A DNA stretch of 64,000 bases, from assembly GCA_032622095.1 (NCBI GenBank), contig CP136065.1, positions 98,525,343 to 98,589,342 on the forward strand, written 5' to 3'. Positions 23,503 to 35,469 of this stretch are shown here, in pieces. The notes beneath the pieces were generated by a model. The model had not been told where the DNA came from and did no database searches. It saw only the letters and a list, made by a program, of their open reading frames with translations. The DNA comes from Siphonodentalium dalli. Lineage: Eukaryota; Mollusca; Scaphopoda; Gadilida; Siphonodentaliidae. The first letter of the stretch is position 1. Each line of letters begins with the position of its first letter. The translations under genes and the position numbers were made by a program.

Positions 23503-25180
23503 ATTCAGAATATGGGTGTAAAATTTTACGCCCATAATATAATCGCAAGTTGGGGTCTTTCTCAAAACAAAATTCACTTTGGGATAGACATGTGTCAAGT
23601 TACATGTTTTCATGCCCATAATTTAACTGAGATAGGAAAGGTTCAAAATATACCTTCAAATAGTTCAATATTGATTCTATGATTACAGTCCCATGATTAT
23701 GCTTTATTTTCTCTTATCAAATGTCACATGATATTGAGATATGAGTGTATATACAAAATATATGTACAATATAATATATGGTAGTCTATGGAAATGAATT
23801 ATATACATTCTGACTCCTCTTAAGTTGTATGGCAGTTTACTCTGTTGTGAGTTTACAGTGGCCGGATAAATGTGGTGTCAATTTATTGACCGGATCATTG
23901 TTTGTCTTTTGTCTAGAGTTATCTTTCATAAATTTAATGTCGGCTGATTTCGTTTAGGACATTCTGTCAGGAAATTTGTCAAAGAAAACTTAATTTCATT
24001 CATTTCCGTATTGTTACAGTGATGTTATCCAAGCTTAAAATTAGTGCTCTGAGTCCCGCTATCAATCTATGTATTTTTGTATGCACTAAATGTTATAAAT
24101 AGTTTTTTAGTGTCGCGAAAGTCGAAAATTGGAGACCCCATAATAGCCACCAGCTGGGCATGTGTGTAGGTTGTTGCCAGCTATGGGTGAGCATTTAATA
24201 GCATATCCGCGATACAGCTTGTGTTCACCCATAGCTACCAAAAAAAATTATATTAAATTATAACTTTTTATAAGCTTAGTGAGAGGTCAGACTCGTATAC
24301 CAGTATACTTGTCCATTCTAATTTCTAGTCTGTAATTTTCATCAGAATGTATATAATGAATACAGTCAATATTATACTAGTACAATAGTACATTATAAGT
24401 TATAATTCACAATCTACAGGTAGGTGGAACATTTTAGATACAAGACAAATGGTAAATAACAATACAATTTATATTATATTTAAAGTTCAATGTGTCATCA
24501 AGCTAAACTTTTCGAGTTATCATTTATCAACAGCTTAATTTTATACGTTTTTATTCTGTTATCGGATTTATCATGTGGGTTTACGAATTTTCATCTTCAA
24601 TCTCTCTTAGGACTAATCTAATAAATGAACACAACTTTTTCAAAAGTGCAGGGTCTTTCAAGCAGATTGGTCAAAGACAATCTGAGATCCAACACAGTCC
24701 CCAAATGCAGTATTTGACTATTTGCACTCAAGTAGACACTATTTCTATGATGTTTGTCGAAATGACATCATGAGATGTTGCACGCAAACACACACTTCCT
24801 TCGCTATTGTAGACGAAAATTTCATGCGGTGTACCAAAGCGTTGTTGGAAAGAGGTGCTAAATTAATTTACCAGTTCAGGTTTATAATACAGGTATAAGT
24901 ATTAAACGAATGTTGATTTTGTTGTGGAAGTACACGTAATGGGGTGTAGTCAAGACTCGAATACTCTACCATCATTGGAAATGGGTGCTAATATAACATT
25001 TCAATTTGCCAGTTCAGTGTGAAGTTGAACATATATAATGCTTGCTGTCTTTGTTATGAAAGTTGTACATTTTGTGTGGAATCGAAGGAGAATACCCGGA
25101 AGACATCGACGGGACGCAATATGATCTCTCGCCAATGGATATCATTCAGCAGATCCCCGGAACTTGGTTAGAAAATCCTC
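23503..25180. other. No recognised gene; one small hairpin
   Basis: A hairpin formed by AGCTATGGGTGA (24179-24190) and its complement (about 24,225-24,236) lies in the middle. Short open frames such as 24573-24773 have no recognisable domain. Confidence 0.5.
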
Positions 25181-25664
25181 AGTCTCGAGCCCAGCGTGTC
25201 TAATACAGTAACAACACTGTCAGCGCTAAATGCTCTTTTAATCTTTCAGTTTGGTGTGAATCTATATATACATGCATGTATATATATGAAATGTTTAAAC
25301 AATCAAAATGTGTGTTAATCGCAAAGAACATTTGTTTACCCATCATCAGGACAATCCCCTAGCACACTATAAATATAGCAGTAAATGTAAATATTTAGTG
25401 GCCAGGCAGGAAGTTGGGGGTCAGTCTCGAGCCCAGCGTGTCTAATACAGTAACAACACTGTCAGCGCTAAATGCTCTTTTAATCTTTCAGTTTGGTGTG
25501 AATCTATATATACATGCATGTATATATATGAAATGTTTAAACAATCAAAATGTGTGTTAATCGCAAAGAACATTTGTTTACCCATCATCAGGACAATCCC
25601 CTAGCACACTATAAATATAGCAGTAAATGTAAATATTTAGTGGCCAGGCAGGAAGTTGGGGGTC
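25181..25664. repeat. 242-bp tandem duplication, two copies
   Basis: Two essentially identical units, 25181-25422 and 25423-25664, beginning AGTCTCGAGCCCAGCGTGTC. Each contains the palindromic word TATATATACATGCATGTATA. Their identity suggests a recent event or copying by an active element. Confidence 0.92.
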
Positions 25665-25674
25665 AGGAATAAAA

Positions 25675-25830
25675 ATTCGGATACAAGGTGTAAATTTTGT
25701 GATTTTCAGTTTTGGGGACCCACCACCCCGGGAGCGTAAGTTTTTTCCACCCAGGTCTGGGACACCCACCGGGACCGTAAGTTTTTTTTCACCCAGGTCT
25801 GGGACACCCACCCCCGAAATTGATGAAAAT
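25675..25830. repeat. Dispersed 'GGGACCCACC' repeat, copy 2
   Basis: Same order of words as 14,625-14,785. Here 'GTAAGTTTTTTCCACCCAGG' and 'TCTGGGACACCCACC' are themselves duplicated about 45 bp apart. The 77-residue minus-strand open frame is this repeat and not a gene. Confidence 0.65.
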
Positions 25831-25968
25831 TTTGTAAATTCTACTAAATAATGTGTTATTGGCAGGATAAGGGTGTCTCATTGGGTCTGCACCGGAACTG
25901 AGAGAACGCTGATCAAGTACACCCACAAAAAATAAACAAAGCACATGGCCTAACAGTATTTAACTTGA

Positions 25969-26035
25969 GCCAATACATTCTATGATATATGCGAGGCTCC
26001 CTGTGGGAGACTCACATATATGAGACTGTACTGGC
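25969..26035. repeat. Imperfect 67-bp hairpin related to palindromes A/B
   Basis: GCCAATACATTCTATGATAT pairs with the segment ending GACTGTACTGGC. Outer and middle words match the palindromes at 9820-10036, and both kinds are followed by CACAGGG and, further on, by AAAGGGTTA. It appears to be a decayed member of the same miniature-element family. Confidence 0.65.
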
Positions 26036-26268
26036 ACAGGGTCTTTCATACTGCACCAGCGTAGCTCCCGACATGAAAGGGTTATTCAATATGATAGCAG
26101 TATTCTTATCGATCAAGGCATATAACAAATATATTTTTTTTAGTCATGATGTCATTTATTAGCATCACTCTGACCTTTGATGGACTCGAATCAAATATTT
26201 TTTACACCGAAGCCTAATAAATATTAATTTGCAAGCATTAGTTCGGATTATGCATCTTTTAATGTTTT

Positions 26269-26640
26269 TAGCTCACCTGAGACGAAGTCTCCGGTGGAGC
26301 TATAGTCATCACTCCTCGTCCGTCTGTCCGTCAAGAATGATCTTCTCCTCCCGAACCGTAAGACCGAATGGGTTCATATTTGGTGTGGATGTTCCCTATG
26401 TGAATCACATTCAGATTTGTTCAAATGAAGTCACCAGGTCAAATAGTTGCGAAGCTAGGACCATAACTATTTCCCACCATAGTACCATAGTAATTCTTAC
26501 AGCAACTTATTCTCGAATTTCATTGGGCCGAATGGGTTCATATTTGGTACAAAGGGTCCTTGGGGGACTTTGGTTCAGATTTGTTCAAATGAGGTCACTG
26601 TGTCGAATGTAGGCGGAGCCAGTGGCATAACTAAAAACAA
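26269..26640. repeat. 'AGCTCACCTGAGACGAAG' interspersed repeat
   Basis: Begins with AGCTCACCTGAGACGAAGTC, itself a short hairpin with CTCCGGTGGAGCT, then 'CGTCCGTCTGTCCGTC', then phrases such as 'CCGAATGGGTTCATATTTGG' and 'CAGATTTGTTCAAATGA' used twice. From memory this family is abundant in bivalve and other mollusc genomes. The 127-residue open frame 26229-26612 is a translation of this repeat. Confidence 0.75.
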
Positions 26641-27080
26641 AAACCCAAAAAACCCAAAAATTCAGATTGTCAACTCCTTGCTCAATTTAACACACAAAAT
26701 TTGTTTTAATTTCTTTTTATAATATGTTATACAATTTGAAAAACTCACATAATTGTAACATCCTCTGAGTTATGAATCTTTAGTATTTAATGAAATCACA
26801 GAAACTTTCCATCATCCACCACCCCTCACGTGACCCAGGCCCCCACCCTGCCAACAGCCCCTTTACCCGTATCATAGCACAACTTACCACTCCAGAAGCA
26901 GGTGTTATATCTGCCAATATTATATCTACCAGAGGACTGCGCTTCAGAGAGACAGTCAGGTCACTAATTGAGATCAGAATGACAGATTAGAGATTATAAT
27001 GTTATTGGACAGGTGTGTGTAAACACTGCACTAGCAATGGTGCTTGTTATTATTATCAAATTAAAACAAAATTATTTTCT

Positions 27081-27533
27081 CAAGCCTGAATTTAGTGTGT
27101 CTGACATTTGCAGAATGAGGTCCCCAGAGGGTGAATTTAGTATTGCTACCCTGTACAGCAGGCTAGAATCACCAAATACACCCTCCAGGGATCTCATTCT
27201 GCTTAGGCCTCATCTTCTGGGAAGTATCTTGAGTGTCAAATAGAAATTTAGTTTTAGTTACTTTTTGACTTTTTCCATTCTGTTCAGTTTCTATATATGT
27301 CCCCTAATTTGCAAAAGATAAAATGCATAATTGAGGTGCTCAATGGTTGTGCATCACCAACTTCAACAGTAGAACTTCAATCTGTTTCTACATGTAGGTT
27401 TCCCATGGCAGTTGAGGCCTAATCAGACTGAGTGTGAATTCGGTGATGCTAGCCTGCTTTGCGGAATAGTGTCATTAAATTCACCTTTTGGGAACCTCAT
27501 TCTGCAAATGTCAGACACTAAATTCAGGCTTGG
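27081..27533. mobile_element. Foldback element with ~100-bp inverted arms
   Basis: CAAGCCTGAATTTAGTGTGT at 27081 is mirrored at the right end (about 27,533). The arms continue through 'TTTGCAGAATGAGGT' and 'GCAGGCTAGNATCACC'. The arms are about 100 bp with some differences. The same arm sequence is repeated in the two 476-bp units to the right. Confidence 0.7.
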
Positions 27534-27652
27534 CTGTTTCATATTATTTTCTTAACCACCACTTATCCAGGTGAAGAAAAATTGGGGGGTATATTCGTTT
27601 GAATTGTCTTCTGTCTGTCAGGCAGTCCTTCTATCCATCTATCTGTTGGGAT

Positions 27653-28604
27653 GTCTATCCATCTGTCTTTCAACAATTTTTCTTCTCCATATTAAAGACC
27701 GAATGTGTTTATATATATTGCTGTGCATGTTCCCTAGGTGACTCACAATCAGATTTGTTCAAATAAGATCATCAGATCAAATACACATGTAGGTGCAAAG
27801 CCAGGACCATAACTGTTTCCCTCCATAGTAATTCTTAAAACAATTTGTTCTCAAGAATCATTGGGCCTATATAGCTTATATTTGGTATGGAGGGGCCTTG
27901 GGTGACCGGGGTTCAGATTTGTTCAAATGTGGTCATTTTTAGGAAAAGAGGCCCCCAGAGGGTGAGGTGAATTCAGTGATGCTAGCCCACCTTGCGGAAT
28001 AGTGTCATTAAATTCGCCATTTGGGGACCTCATTCTGCAAAGGTCAGATACACTAAATACAGACTTGGCTGTTCCAAAATTATTTTCTTAACCACCACTT
28101 ATCCAGGTGAAATCATACCCTGATTTTTGTCTATCCATCTGTCTTTCAACAATTTTTCTTCTCCATATTAAAGACCGAATGTGTTTATATATATTGGTGT
28201 GCATGTTCCCTAGGTGACTCACAATCAGATTTGTTCAAATAAGATCATCAGATCAAATACACATGTAGGTGCAAAGCCAGGACCATAACTGTTTCCCTCC
28301 ATAGTAATCCTTAAAACAATTTGTTCTCAAGAATCATTGGGCCTATATAGCTTATATTTGGTATGGAGGGGCCTTGGGTGACCGGGGTTCAGATTTGTTC
28401 AAATGGGGTCATTTTTAGGGAAAGAGGCCCCCAGAGGGTGAGATGAATTCAGTGATGCTAGCCCACCTTGCGGAATAGTGTCATTAAATTCGCCATTTGG
28501 GGACCTCATTCTGCAAAGGTCAGATACACTAAATACAGACTTGGCTGTTCCAAAATTATTTTCTTAACCACCACTTTTCCAGGTGAAATCATACCCTGAT
28601 TTTT
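27653..28604. repeat. 476-bp tandem duplication, two copies
   Basis: Units 27653-28128 and 28129-28604, starting GTCTATCCATCTGTCTTTCA, are nearly identical. Each contains a copy of the foldback arm and phrases of the 'CCGAATGNGTTNATAT' repeat. Confidence 0.9.
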
Positions 28605-28614
28605 CAAAGATAAA

Positions 28615-29420
28615 TGGGGGGGGGGGGTGGTGTATATTGAATATTCGGGGGTATATTGATATTACTAGATAAATGGATCTCATAGATGGGGATTCACATT
28701 TGTTCTAATAGGGGCAGAGATAAGAGATTTAACTCTCCTATACGCTGTTGGTACTGGTATAATAATATTGATTTCTAGGCAGCCTGGGTGAGGGCAATGT
28801 TTGAGTCAATGGGTGGTGAGTGTAGAGGGGGTGGAGTTTTGACCCCCTACTTTAATCAAAATTTAAACAGTTGAAAATTTCATGCCTGATACAACATTAG
28901 TTGTAGATTAGATGTTCACACCAAAAAATTTCATGCCTGATACAACATTAGTTGTAGATTTTCCAATATTATTTTCTTAACCACCACTTATCCAGATGAA
29001 ATCATGCCCTTATTTTTCAAAGAAAATTTGGGGGGGGGGGGGGTATATTGGATATTGGGGGTATATTGATATTACTAGATGAATGGATCTCATAGTTGGG
29101 GATTCACATTTGGAAATGGGGAGGGAGTGTAGAGGGGTGGAGTTTTGACCCCCTACCTTGATCAAAATAAAAACAGTTCAAAATTTCATGCCTGATACAA
29201 CATTAGTTGTAGATTAGATTTTCACACCAAAAATCGGTTGGAACTGTTTTCATAGTTTGGTTTAATTTTCCAACATGTATGTTTTTACATCACCAGTCCA
29301 TATATGTTCCTACTTCAGGTTAAACTGTTGGACAGAATTGGCCACAAATTTTAACTTTATGGGGGTGTCAGGTTGGAAATTTTCAAATGGGGTCACCTGG
29401 TCAAATAGGGGCCAAGCGAA
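28615..29420. repeat. Repeat cluster with poly-G tracts
   Basis: Two related stretches (about 28,600-28,950 and 28,970-29,270) share 'ATTTTCTTAACCACCACTTA', a G10-12 tract followed by 'GGTATATTG', 'GATATTACTAGAT' and 'CATGCCTGATACAACATTAG'. They look like a diverged ~360-bp tandem duplication. Confidence 0.65.
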
Positions 29421-31540
29421 GGACAGTTTTCCTCTTAATATGCTTCCTTCACAAGGACCATCAGGTCTTCTATTTTACTGATATTTAGTATGCAGGGTTC
29501 TTTGGTGTATGGGATTCAAATTTATTCAGATGGGGTCACCAGGTTAAATAGGGTGGGACCAGGGACATAACTGTATGTCTCTATAGTAATACTTAAAATG
29601 TCTTCTCAAGAGAGGTTGCACTATTTAGCTTACATATAGTATGGAGGATCCTTTAGTGTCTGAGATTCAGATTTGTTAACACGAGGGCAACCTGTTAAGA
29701 AATGACGGGGCTATGGGGACTGAAACACTTTTGTCTACTAAAATCATTAAAATACAAAATTCATTAAAACATCTACATTGGAGACTGATTAAACTGACAT
29801 ACATGTATGGTGTTTTGGGTCCATGGATAATTGGGCTTCAAACATGTCTAAATGGTTTTATAAAAAGGCGCTTGTGAGATTGGAAATTTCCAACAATTTA
29901 GAAAGTTTGAGATGTCGGTTGTGAAATTCCAACCTAAGACTTGGGAGTCTGGAGCCCGGGAGGGAGGGGACTTGTTGAGCTGGAGGAGGGGGGGTATCAG
30001 TAGTGTACAGTTGGTAAGGTAGATATTCACCGATCTACATGTACATGAAGCCTCTCTAGCCACATATCCTGTTTAGATCTACTTCTTTTAAAATGATTAT
30101 GAAAAGTTCTGACTTCAGAGTCCCAGTCTGATCAGTCTTTGCAGTATGGTGAACGACCCCACATTCTTTGACTGTCTTGTTATGAGAGCTAGCAGTCCCG
30201 TTGCAAATTGCTGGAAATCGTTATTTGCCACTATTCGCCCGAAATTATAACCAAAATTATGAGCAAGGGACCAGTCAATGCATGGAATTTCTTGTTTTCA
30301 TAGTGAAGTTAGACACCTGCGAATCACAATTATTTTGTTTAACCAAACCTTGAAAGCAAGCAGTTACACCCCACCCCTCCCCAGATGTACATGTAGCTTC
30401 CATCCTTAGTTTAGAATATCATGGTACATGTACACGATCAATAAATCGTCCCTGTTGTCAATGTTTGAAACTTGCCACATTCATATTTTCTTGAAAATAA
30501 TGTGAGACATATGAATGGATATACCGGTACATGTACTAGTACTTATTAATGTTTCAAGTCTTTGTTGTGGACATATGTGTACATGCATGTTGTCTTGTGT
30601 GATCATTTAATAATTTACAACACTATTCCATATTCCAACCCCACCCCCCCATTGGTGCTTTTCGAAAGTATCAGACAGTCACATATTATTAAGTAAATCT
30701 GATAACGCTTGATAACTATGTACCGGTACTTCTGTAGTATGTCATCATCTGATGGGTTCAAAAAGCATTCTCGATAACAATGTTTGGTCATTTACTTTTA
30801 TTTTATCTGTTTTATTTACTATCCTGTTCTCTCTCTCCCACATTCTCGCCATTCTGTCTATTTCACTCTTACTCAGTTGTTTTACTGTATATCCATTTAT
30901 ACTGTTATGATTATTTTGTTTCTGTTTTATTTCAGTTTCACTCTTTTTTACACAAATCCGGTCACGCCGTCCATATAATTTCATATTATTTATAGAGCAC
31001 CGAGTACTATACGTAATGTTATCGCAATCAATTATGCTGCTTGTAAAAACTAGGTGAGTATAATTTATTCATTGGGAGTAATTCTGACCATTTGATATGT
31101 TTCTACTAAGGAGACCTCTAGACAAACTTTTATATGGTTCCACCGGTTGCGGCGACTGAATAATAATATGTACACACACAGAGTCCCACATACTTGTACA
31201 ATTATAGGCCAGAACAGCTATCACGTTGTGAATCATTGTGTCAAATGCTATTATACCTCTGCTCACTCAGATTGAACTTGTAGGTGTGGCTATCAAATGT
31301 CATGTGCCTACTTACATGCACTCATGGTAGATGCATTCCTCAATACCACCCAAAGAAAATATAAATGAGGCATGGCACAAACTGTTATAAATACCCAATA
31401 ATCATATGTATATAAATGTATTTCACTTAAATTCTCAATTAGTTTCAACGTGTACTAATATATTTCGTTATTTACCATACCTGTCTCATGCCTCATAGTT
31501 ATTTTTATTTTCAAATGCTTAGTTTCCCCTCTCTTTCATT
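29421..31540. other. No recognised gene
   Basis: Repeat-like words continue to about 29,930. From there to 31,525 I see AT-rich sequence with small open frames on both strands but no domain. The last ~20 bases (31,526-31,545) form a pyrimidine tract ending CAG, a likely splice acceptor for the gene at 31561. Confidence 0.5.
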
Positions 31541-31545
31541 TCAGG
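31526..31545 (+). promoter_or_regulatory. Probable 3' splice acceptor before the transposase-like ORF
   Basis: CCCCTCTCTTTCATTTCAG lies 15 bp upstream of the ATG at 31561. The pyrimidine tract and CAG fit a spliceosomal acceptor, which implies a non-coding or short upstream exon somewhere to the left. Confidence 0.5.
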
Positions 31546-31560
31546 ATAAAATTTCGAGCG

Positions 31561-34500
31561 ATGGATGATAGACCAGGCACATCACAGGGACATTCCCTTG
31601 AGTGTAAATTCTGTAAGTTGAAATGTGATAATGTGCATAATCTGCAAAAACATGAGGACGCGTGTAGAAAGAGACAACCAGCAAAGAACACAAGCATAAT
31701 GGAGTTCTTTCAAAAATGTAAGAAAACAAAATTGCAAATATTAATAGTTAATGAAGATGAGTTAACAATGACATCTGCTGACCAACAAATAACAGCGATA
31801 TCTGTTCCTGAACTGGAGGTGGTTAAAATCGACTCTCCATGTCCAGATGTTCTTGACACAACAAACTTTTGTAAAGGATTTCCATTCAAAACTGACGGGA
31901 ACTTCTACAAGATGTATCCATTCCAAATTCATTCTGAATTCCTGCCTTTCAATGGAGTTATTTATTCAAGAAAATGCTTTGATAGAAAGTTTACGATTAA
32001 TAATGACGACATTTGTTGTGACTGTGCAAATCTAAAATACAACACGAGACTGATTTCTATAACAGAAAGGTGCATGAAAACATCAGATGCCATAAAATAT
32101 CTAAACCATACATATCTCAACCACCAACAGCTTGTGAATAAAATTAAAGAAAAGTCCGAACTCATCAAGCAAGAGAAACTGTTGCGAGTTAATGACTTTA
32201 ACAAAATCGCCCACATGGAAGTAAAACTTGGCCTATACAAAAAGTTGACAACTCTGTTGGCAGAAAACGACATTCAGAGGGTGCGACAAATTATTGCCGT
32301 GTGTGTTCGTCAAAAGCGCAGTATCAGTTATATTTTATCACAGATGAACCAAGCCATCAAGGGACTGTATTCCCCAAAGGGATATACTGCGAAAGACTTT
32401 GACATAGCAGGAATAGTTTTGTTAGTGGGCGGACCACGACTACTTTATATGTTGCACCAGACATCTGGGCTTCCCAGCCTGTGCCACACATACCGGATAC
32501 TCTCAAATGAGCATGAGTTACATTCAATCAAACTTATAGTGACATGTTATTCAGATATTTGTCCACAAATTCGTGAAAACATTGAAAAAGTCACTACAAA
32601 CACTTCATCCAACAACTGCTGGTCATTAAAAGTTGATGAAGTTGCAGTTGGGAAGCGGCTTCGGTGGGACCCCATAACAAACGAAATTATTGGACTGTGT
32701 GTAAATCACGCGGATAGGGGGGAATGTGTCTTCAACAGTGAACATGTTGTTAAAACTCTTGAGGACAAGCTGGATTCTCAAAAGATACACATGGCAACCG
32801 AAGGATGTGTTTTCGCCATGTCATGTATTGGAGAGCGCAACTTCCATGGAAAACCAGTGTTGGTACTCCCCATCTGCAGTCACAAAACCCAACTTCAACA
32901 GAAAAGCATCTTTGATACCATTGTGGAAAGTTGGCAGTCAACTCATGGAAAGCTTCTCAATATTGGATCTGATGGTGACACTGTGAGGAGGCAGGTATTG
33001 CATCAGTTTACAAATAAAATGCTTGATGCGTCAAAACCACTTCATCGGGAGCTCAATGGCCTTAAGTATCTGGATCTCAGTGTCGGACCTATGGATGTAA
33101 CTGTTAATTTCGATCCAAAACACCTGGCCAAGAGGATCCGGAATCATCTAATTTCTGGTGGAATCACCATACTGGATATAAACCAGAACTCATTCAACAA
33201 TCGGCCACTTTTGACGAAACTGTCCTACAGTCAACAACAAATAACATTGCTTCTTGACCCGAAGGATAAACAGAATGTCCCAGCTGCTGTCACGCTTCTG
33301 GAAATATTTTGCAAAGCAGGAAACCTGGCAGCTACCGGTAAATGAAATTACTCCAGGCTTATCGGACATGATGCCTGCACTCAAAGCATTGAAAGTTGTA
33401 TGCAGTGGAATACTCTCACTGTTTGCTCGACCAAATATTTCTGTAGAAGATATGCTGATTGAGTGCGGTTCTATGGAACATGTTTTATTGTATCTCTATC
33501 GGAATGACACAAAACTTATGCCAAATGTTCTATACAATGATCTTCAAGCAACTGTGAAAGATATGTACTTTACCTGTGCTAAATACAAAGTTGACTTTCC
33601 GAACAAACCTCTGCTGTTTTACCAACTTGGAAGCGACCAGGTGGAACAGGTTTTATCATCGGTCCGTTCCCAGACACACGACAGAGCATGTGATGTTCTC
33701 CAACTGGAAAATCGATTGCACCGTGCATCGGCAATGGACTCTATTTATACCAAACATCCCGAGTGGAAGCAAACATCGAGTAGGATATCTGGTCCAGTGG
33801 ATCACACTGCCCCAGTACACTGGGCGGCAAATCTCAAGTGTGGAGATATCAAATTTGAAAGCATTTGGAAGACATGTCAAACTGTAGCTCGGACAGCACT
33901 ACCTTCAAAATTTGACGTTAAAATTGATGGAAACGATGTCACAATGCAAAAGCCTTTCGGTAAAGTAGTGGGAATCTCTCCATTAGCTAACGAAGATGAA
34001 AGTGACCAACGAAGCATTGGTTGAATTTGAGGATGATATAAACGATGGAATGTGCACGCATAGTCCAACTATCATCATGAATGATAAACCTGTGTTCAAA
34101 TCCAGCATAGTCAAACTCATTTCAAATAACGTTGGGTGTAAGAAGTCAGGAGACAGATTACGGAGAGTGCAGGGGATGTCAAAATTTCCTGGAGGCAGTG
34201 GCTCCGCTAAAAATTCTGTTGGATTTGATGACACACAGTACATTACGGTCAAAGATGTTGTTGCGTGTATTGCCGAGTCTTCTGACAATAATGGATATGG
34301 CCTATGTTTGTTAATTTGCGATGAAATCAAGGACAGCTGTAATAAAAAACAGAGCTTTCTCGCAGTTGATCAACAAGGGACCCTCAGCGGTCGAGTCCTA
34401 AAACTGGAGTGCGATAATATAAATTACATCTGGCAGCAAGGACAGACTGGTACTACATTACAAACATGATTTCAAAACTGTTCGGTAGTATCGCCTGGTC

Positions 34501-35000
34501 TACATGTCGATGTGGAATCAGGTGGTTACCTTTGGTCAGATGCATACTTAAGTCAGTTATTCGAACAACTTCCAAGGAAAGAGAAGTACCCATCGACACC
34601 TCTTATTCCATACAAGAACTCTGATGACTTGCCTGTATTCTACATTGAGAGGGATCAGTCAAGAGTTATAGAACCTGAGATTGCAGAGGCATCCTTTATT
34701 TGCTCAGCATGTTCGAATACAATACCAAACAAAATTGGTAGAGTACATATCGGTGCGCATACCACGAGAAAGGAACTAGTGGATTCTGTCTGTGGTTTTT
34801 GTGGAATGCATGGTTGCTCTGTGGGTTTGAAGCACACTTCCCACTTAACACATGTACCAGTTTCGAACTGTGTACAATTCATCAAGTTCAGTATGAAGCC
34901 TGCCGAGGTGTCAAAACCAAGAGCTCCTTGCACCAACAGGTCATACACATGTCCAGCATGTGATGTCGTATACTGGACATATTTCCTTGAAATTCATTAA
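31561..35000 (+). pseudogene. Zinc-finger DDE transposase-like gene, frameshifted
   Basis: A protein of roughly 1100 residues is spread over three plus frames: 31561-33345, then about 33,254-34,024, then 33,996-34,469, with a final part to 35,000 separated only by an in-frame TGA at 34467. The N-terminus has a C2HC finger (Cys15, Cys18, His31, Cys35) and a PIP-box-like 'NTSIMEFF'. A transposase-like core follows: 'SLKVDEVAVGKRLRWD' (Asp359), 'IGSDGDTVRRQVLH' (Asp471), 'NFDPKHLAKRIRN' (Asp518) and, after the first frameshift, 'SDQVEQVLSSVRSQ' with a Glu at 33644. This order is like P-element/THAP9 RNase H-fold transposases. The C-terminus has CxxC pairs ('ICSAC', 'CGFCG') and 'CTNRSYTCPAC', which I recall from uncharacterised basidiomycete proteins. 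Two shifts and a stop suggest recent death, or sequencing errors in a live gene. Confidence 0.75.
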
Positions 35001-35051
35001 CAGTTGAAACACCCGGGTTTCAGTTGTCCCGTGAAAGTTCTAGATACCGAG

Positions 35052-35112
35052 AAAGACAGAATGGTCAAACAATAACCATCAGTGATGGTTATTGTTTGAC
35101 CATTCTGTCTTT
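35052..35112. repeat. Perfect 30-bp-arm hairpin after the transposase-like gene
   Basis: AAAGACAGAATGGTCAAACA and ten further bases (35052-35081) pair exactly with 35083-35112 around a single G. A partial third copy (GTTTGACCATTC) lies at about 35,130-35,142. The hairpin is 52 bp past the end of the transposase-like frame and 120 bp before the 1740-bp array. It could be a transcription terminator-like hairpin, a transposon end, or an independent palindrome insertion. Confidence 0.85.
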
Positions 35113-35234
35113 TTCGGAGTGACGGTTAGTGTTTGACCATTCGGCATCAGAATATTTTAAATTCTTAAAGACTGAATCTCCACTATATCAACTCATGATC
35201 AACATTGTCTACTTTGTAGGCCTGGCTTAATTAT

Positions 35235-35438
35235 ACTTCCATGGTGTAACCAAGGAAGTATATTGTTTTTCTACTGAGGTCGTTTTCCGTTTATTTCGAA
35301 ATAATCAGAAACTGATTGCAGTAGGAACGCGAAATCTCTAGCGAATGTAGGCATCGAAGGTTTACTACATATAATGGTATCCGGATTTCCGCCCAATGTT
35401 TCTTGGCGGAGTTATGGCCCTTTTGCGATTATTTTTCA

Positions 35439-35469
<31 letters not shown>

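Noticed and set aside
26229-26612. 127-codon open frame
   Set aside because: It is the translation of the 'AGCTCACCTGAG' interspersed repeat.
33330-33354. GTAAAT...CTCCAG around the first frameshift as a tiny intron
   Set aside because: The intron would be about 20 bp, too short for the spliceosome. A simple frameshift is a better explanation.
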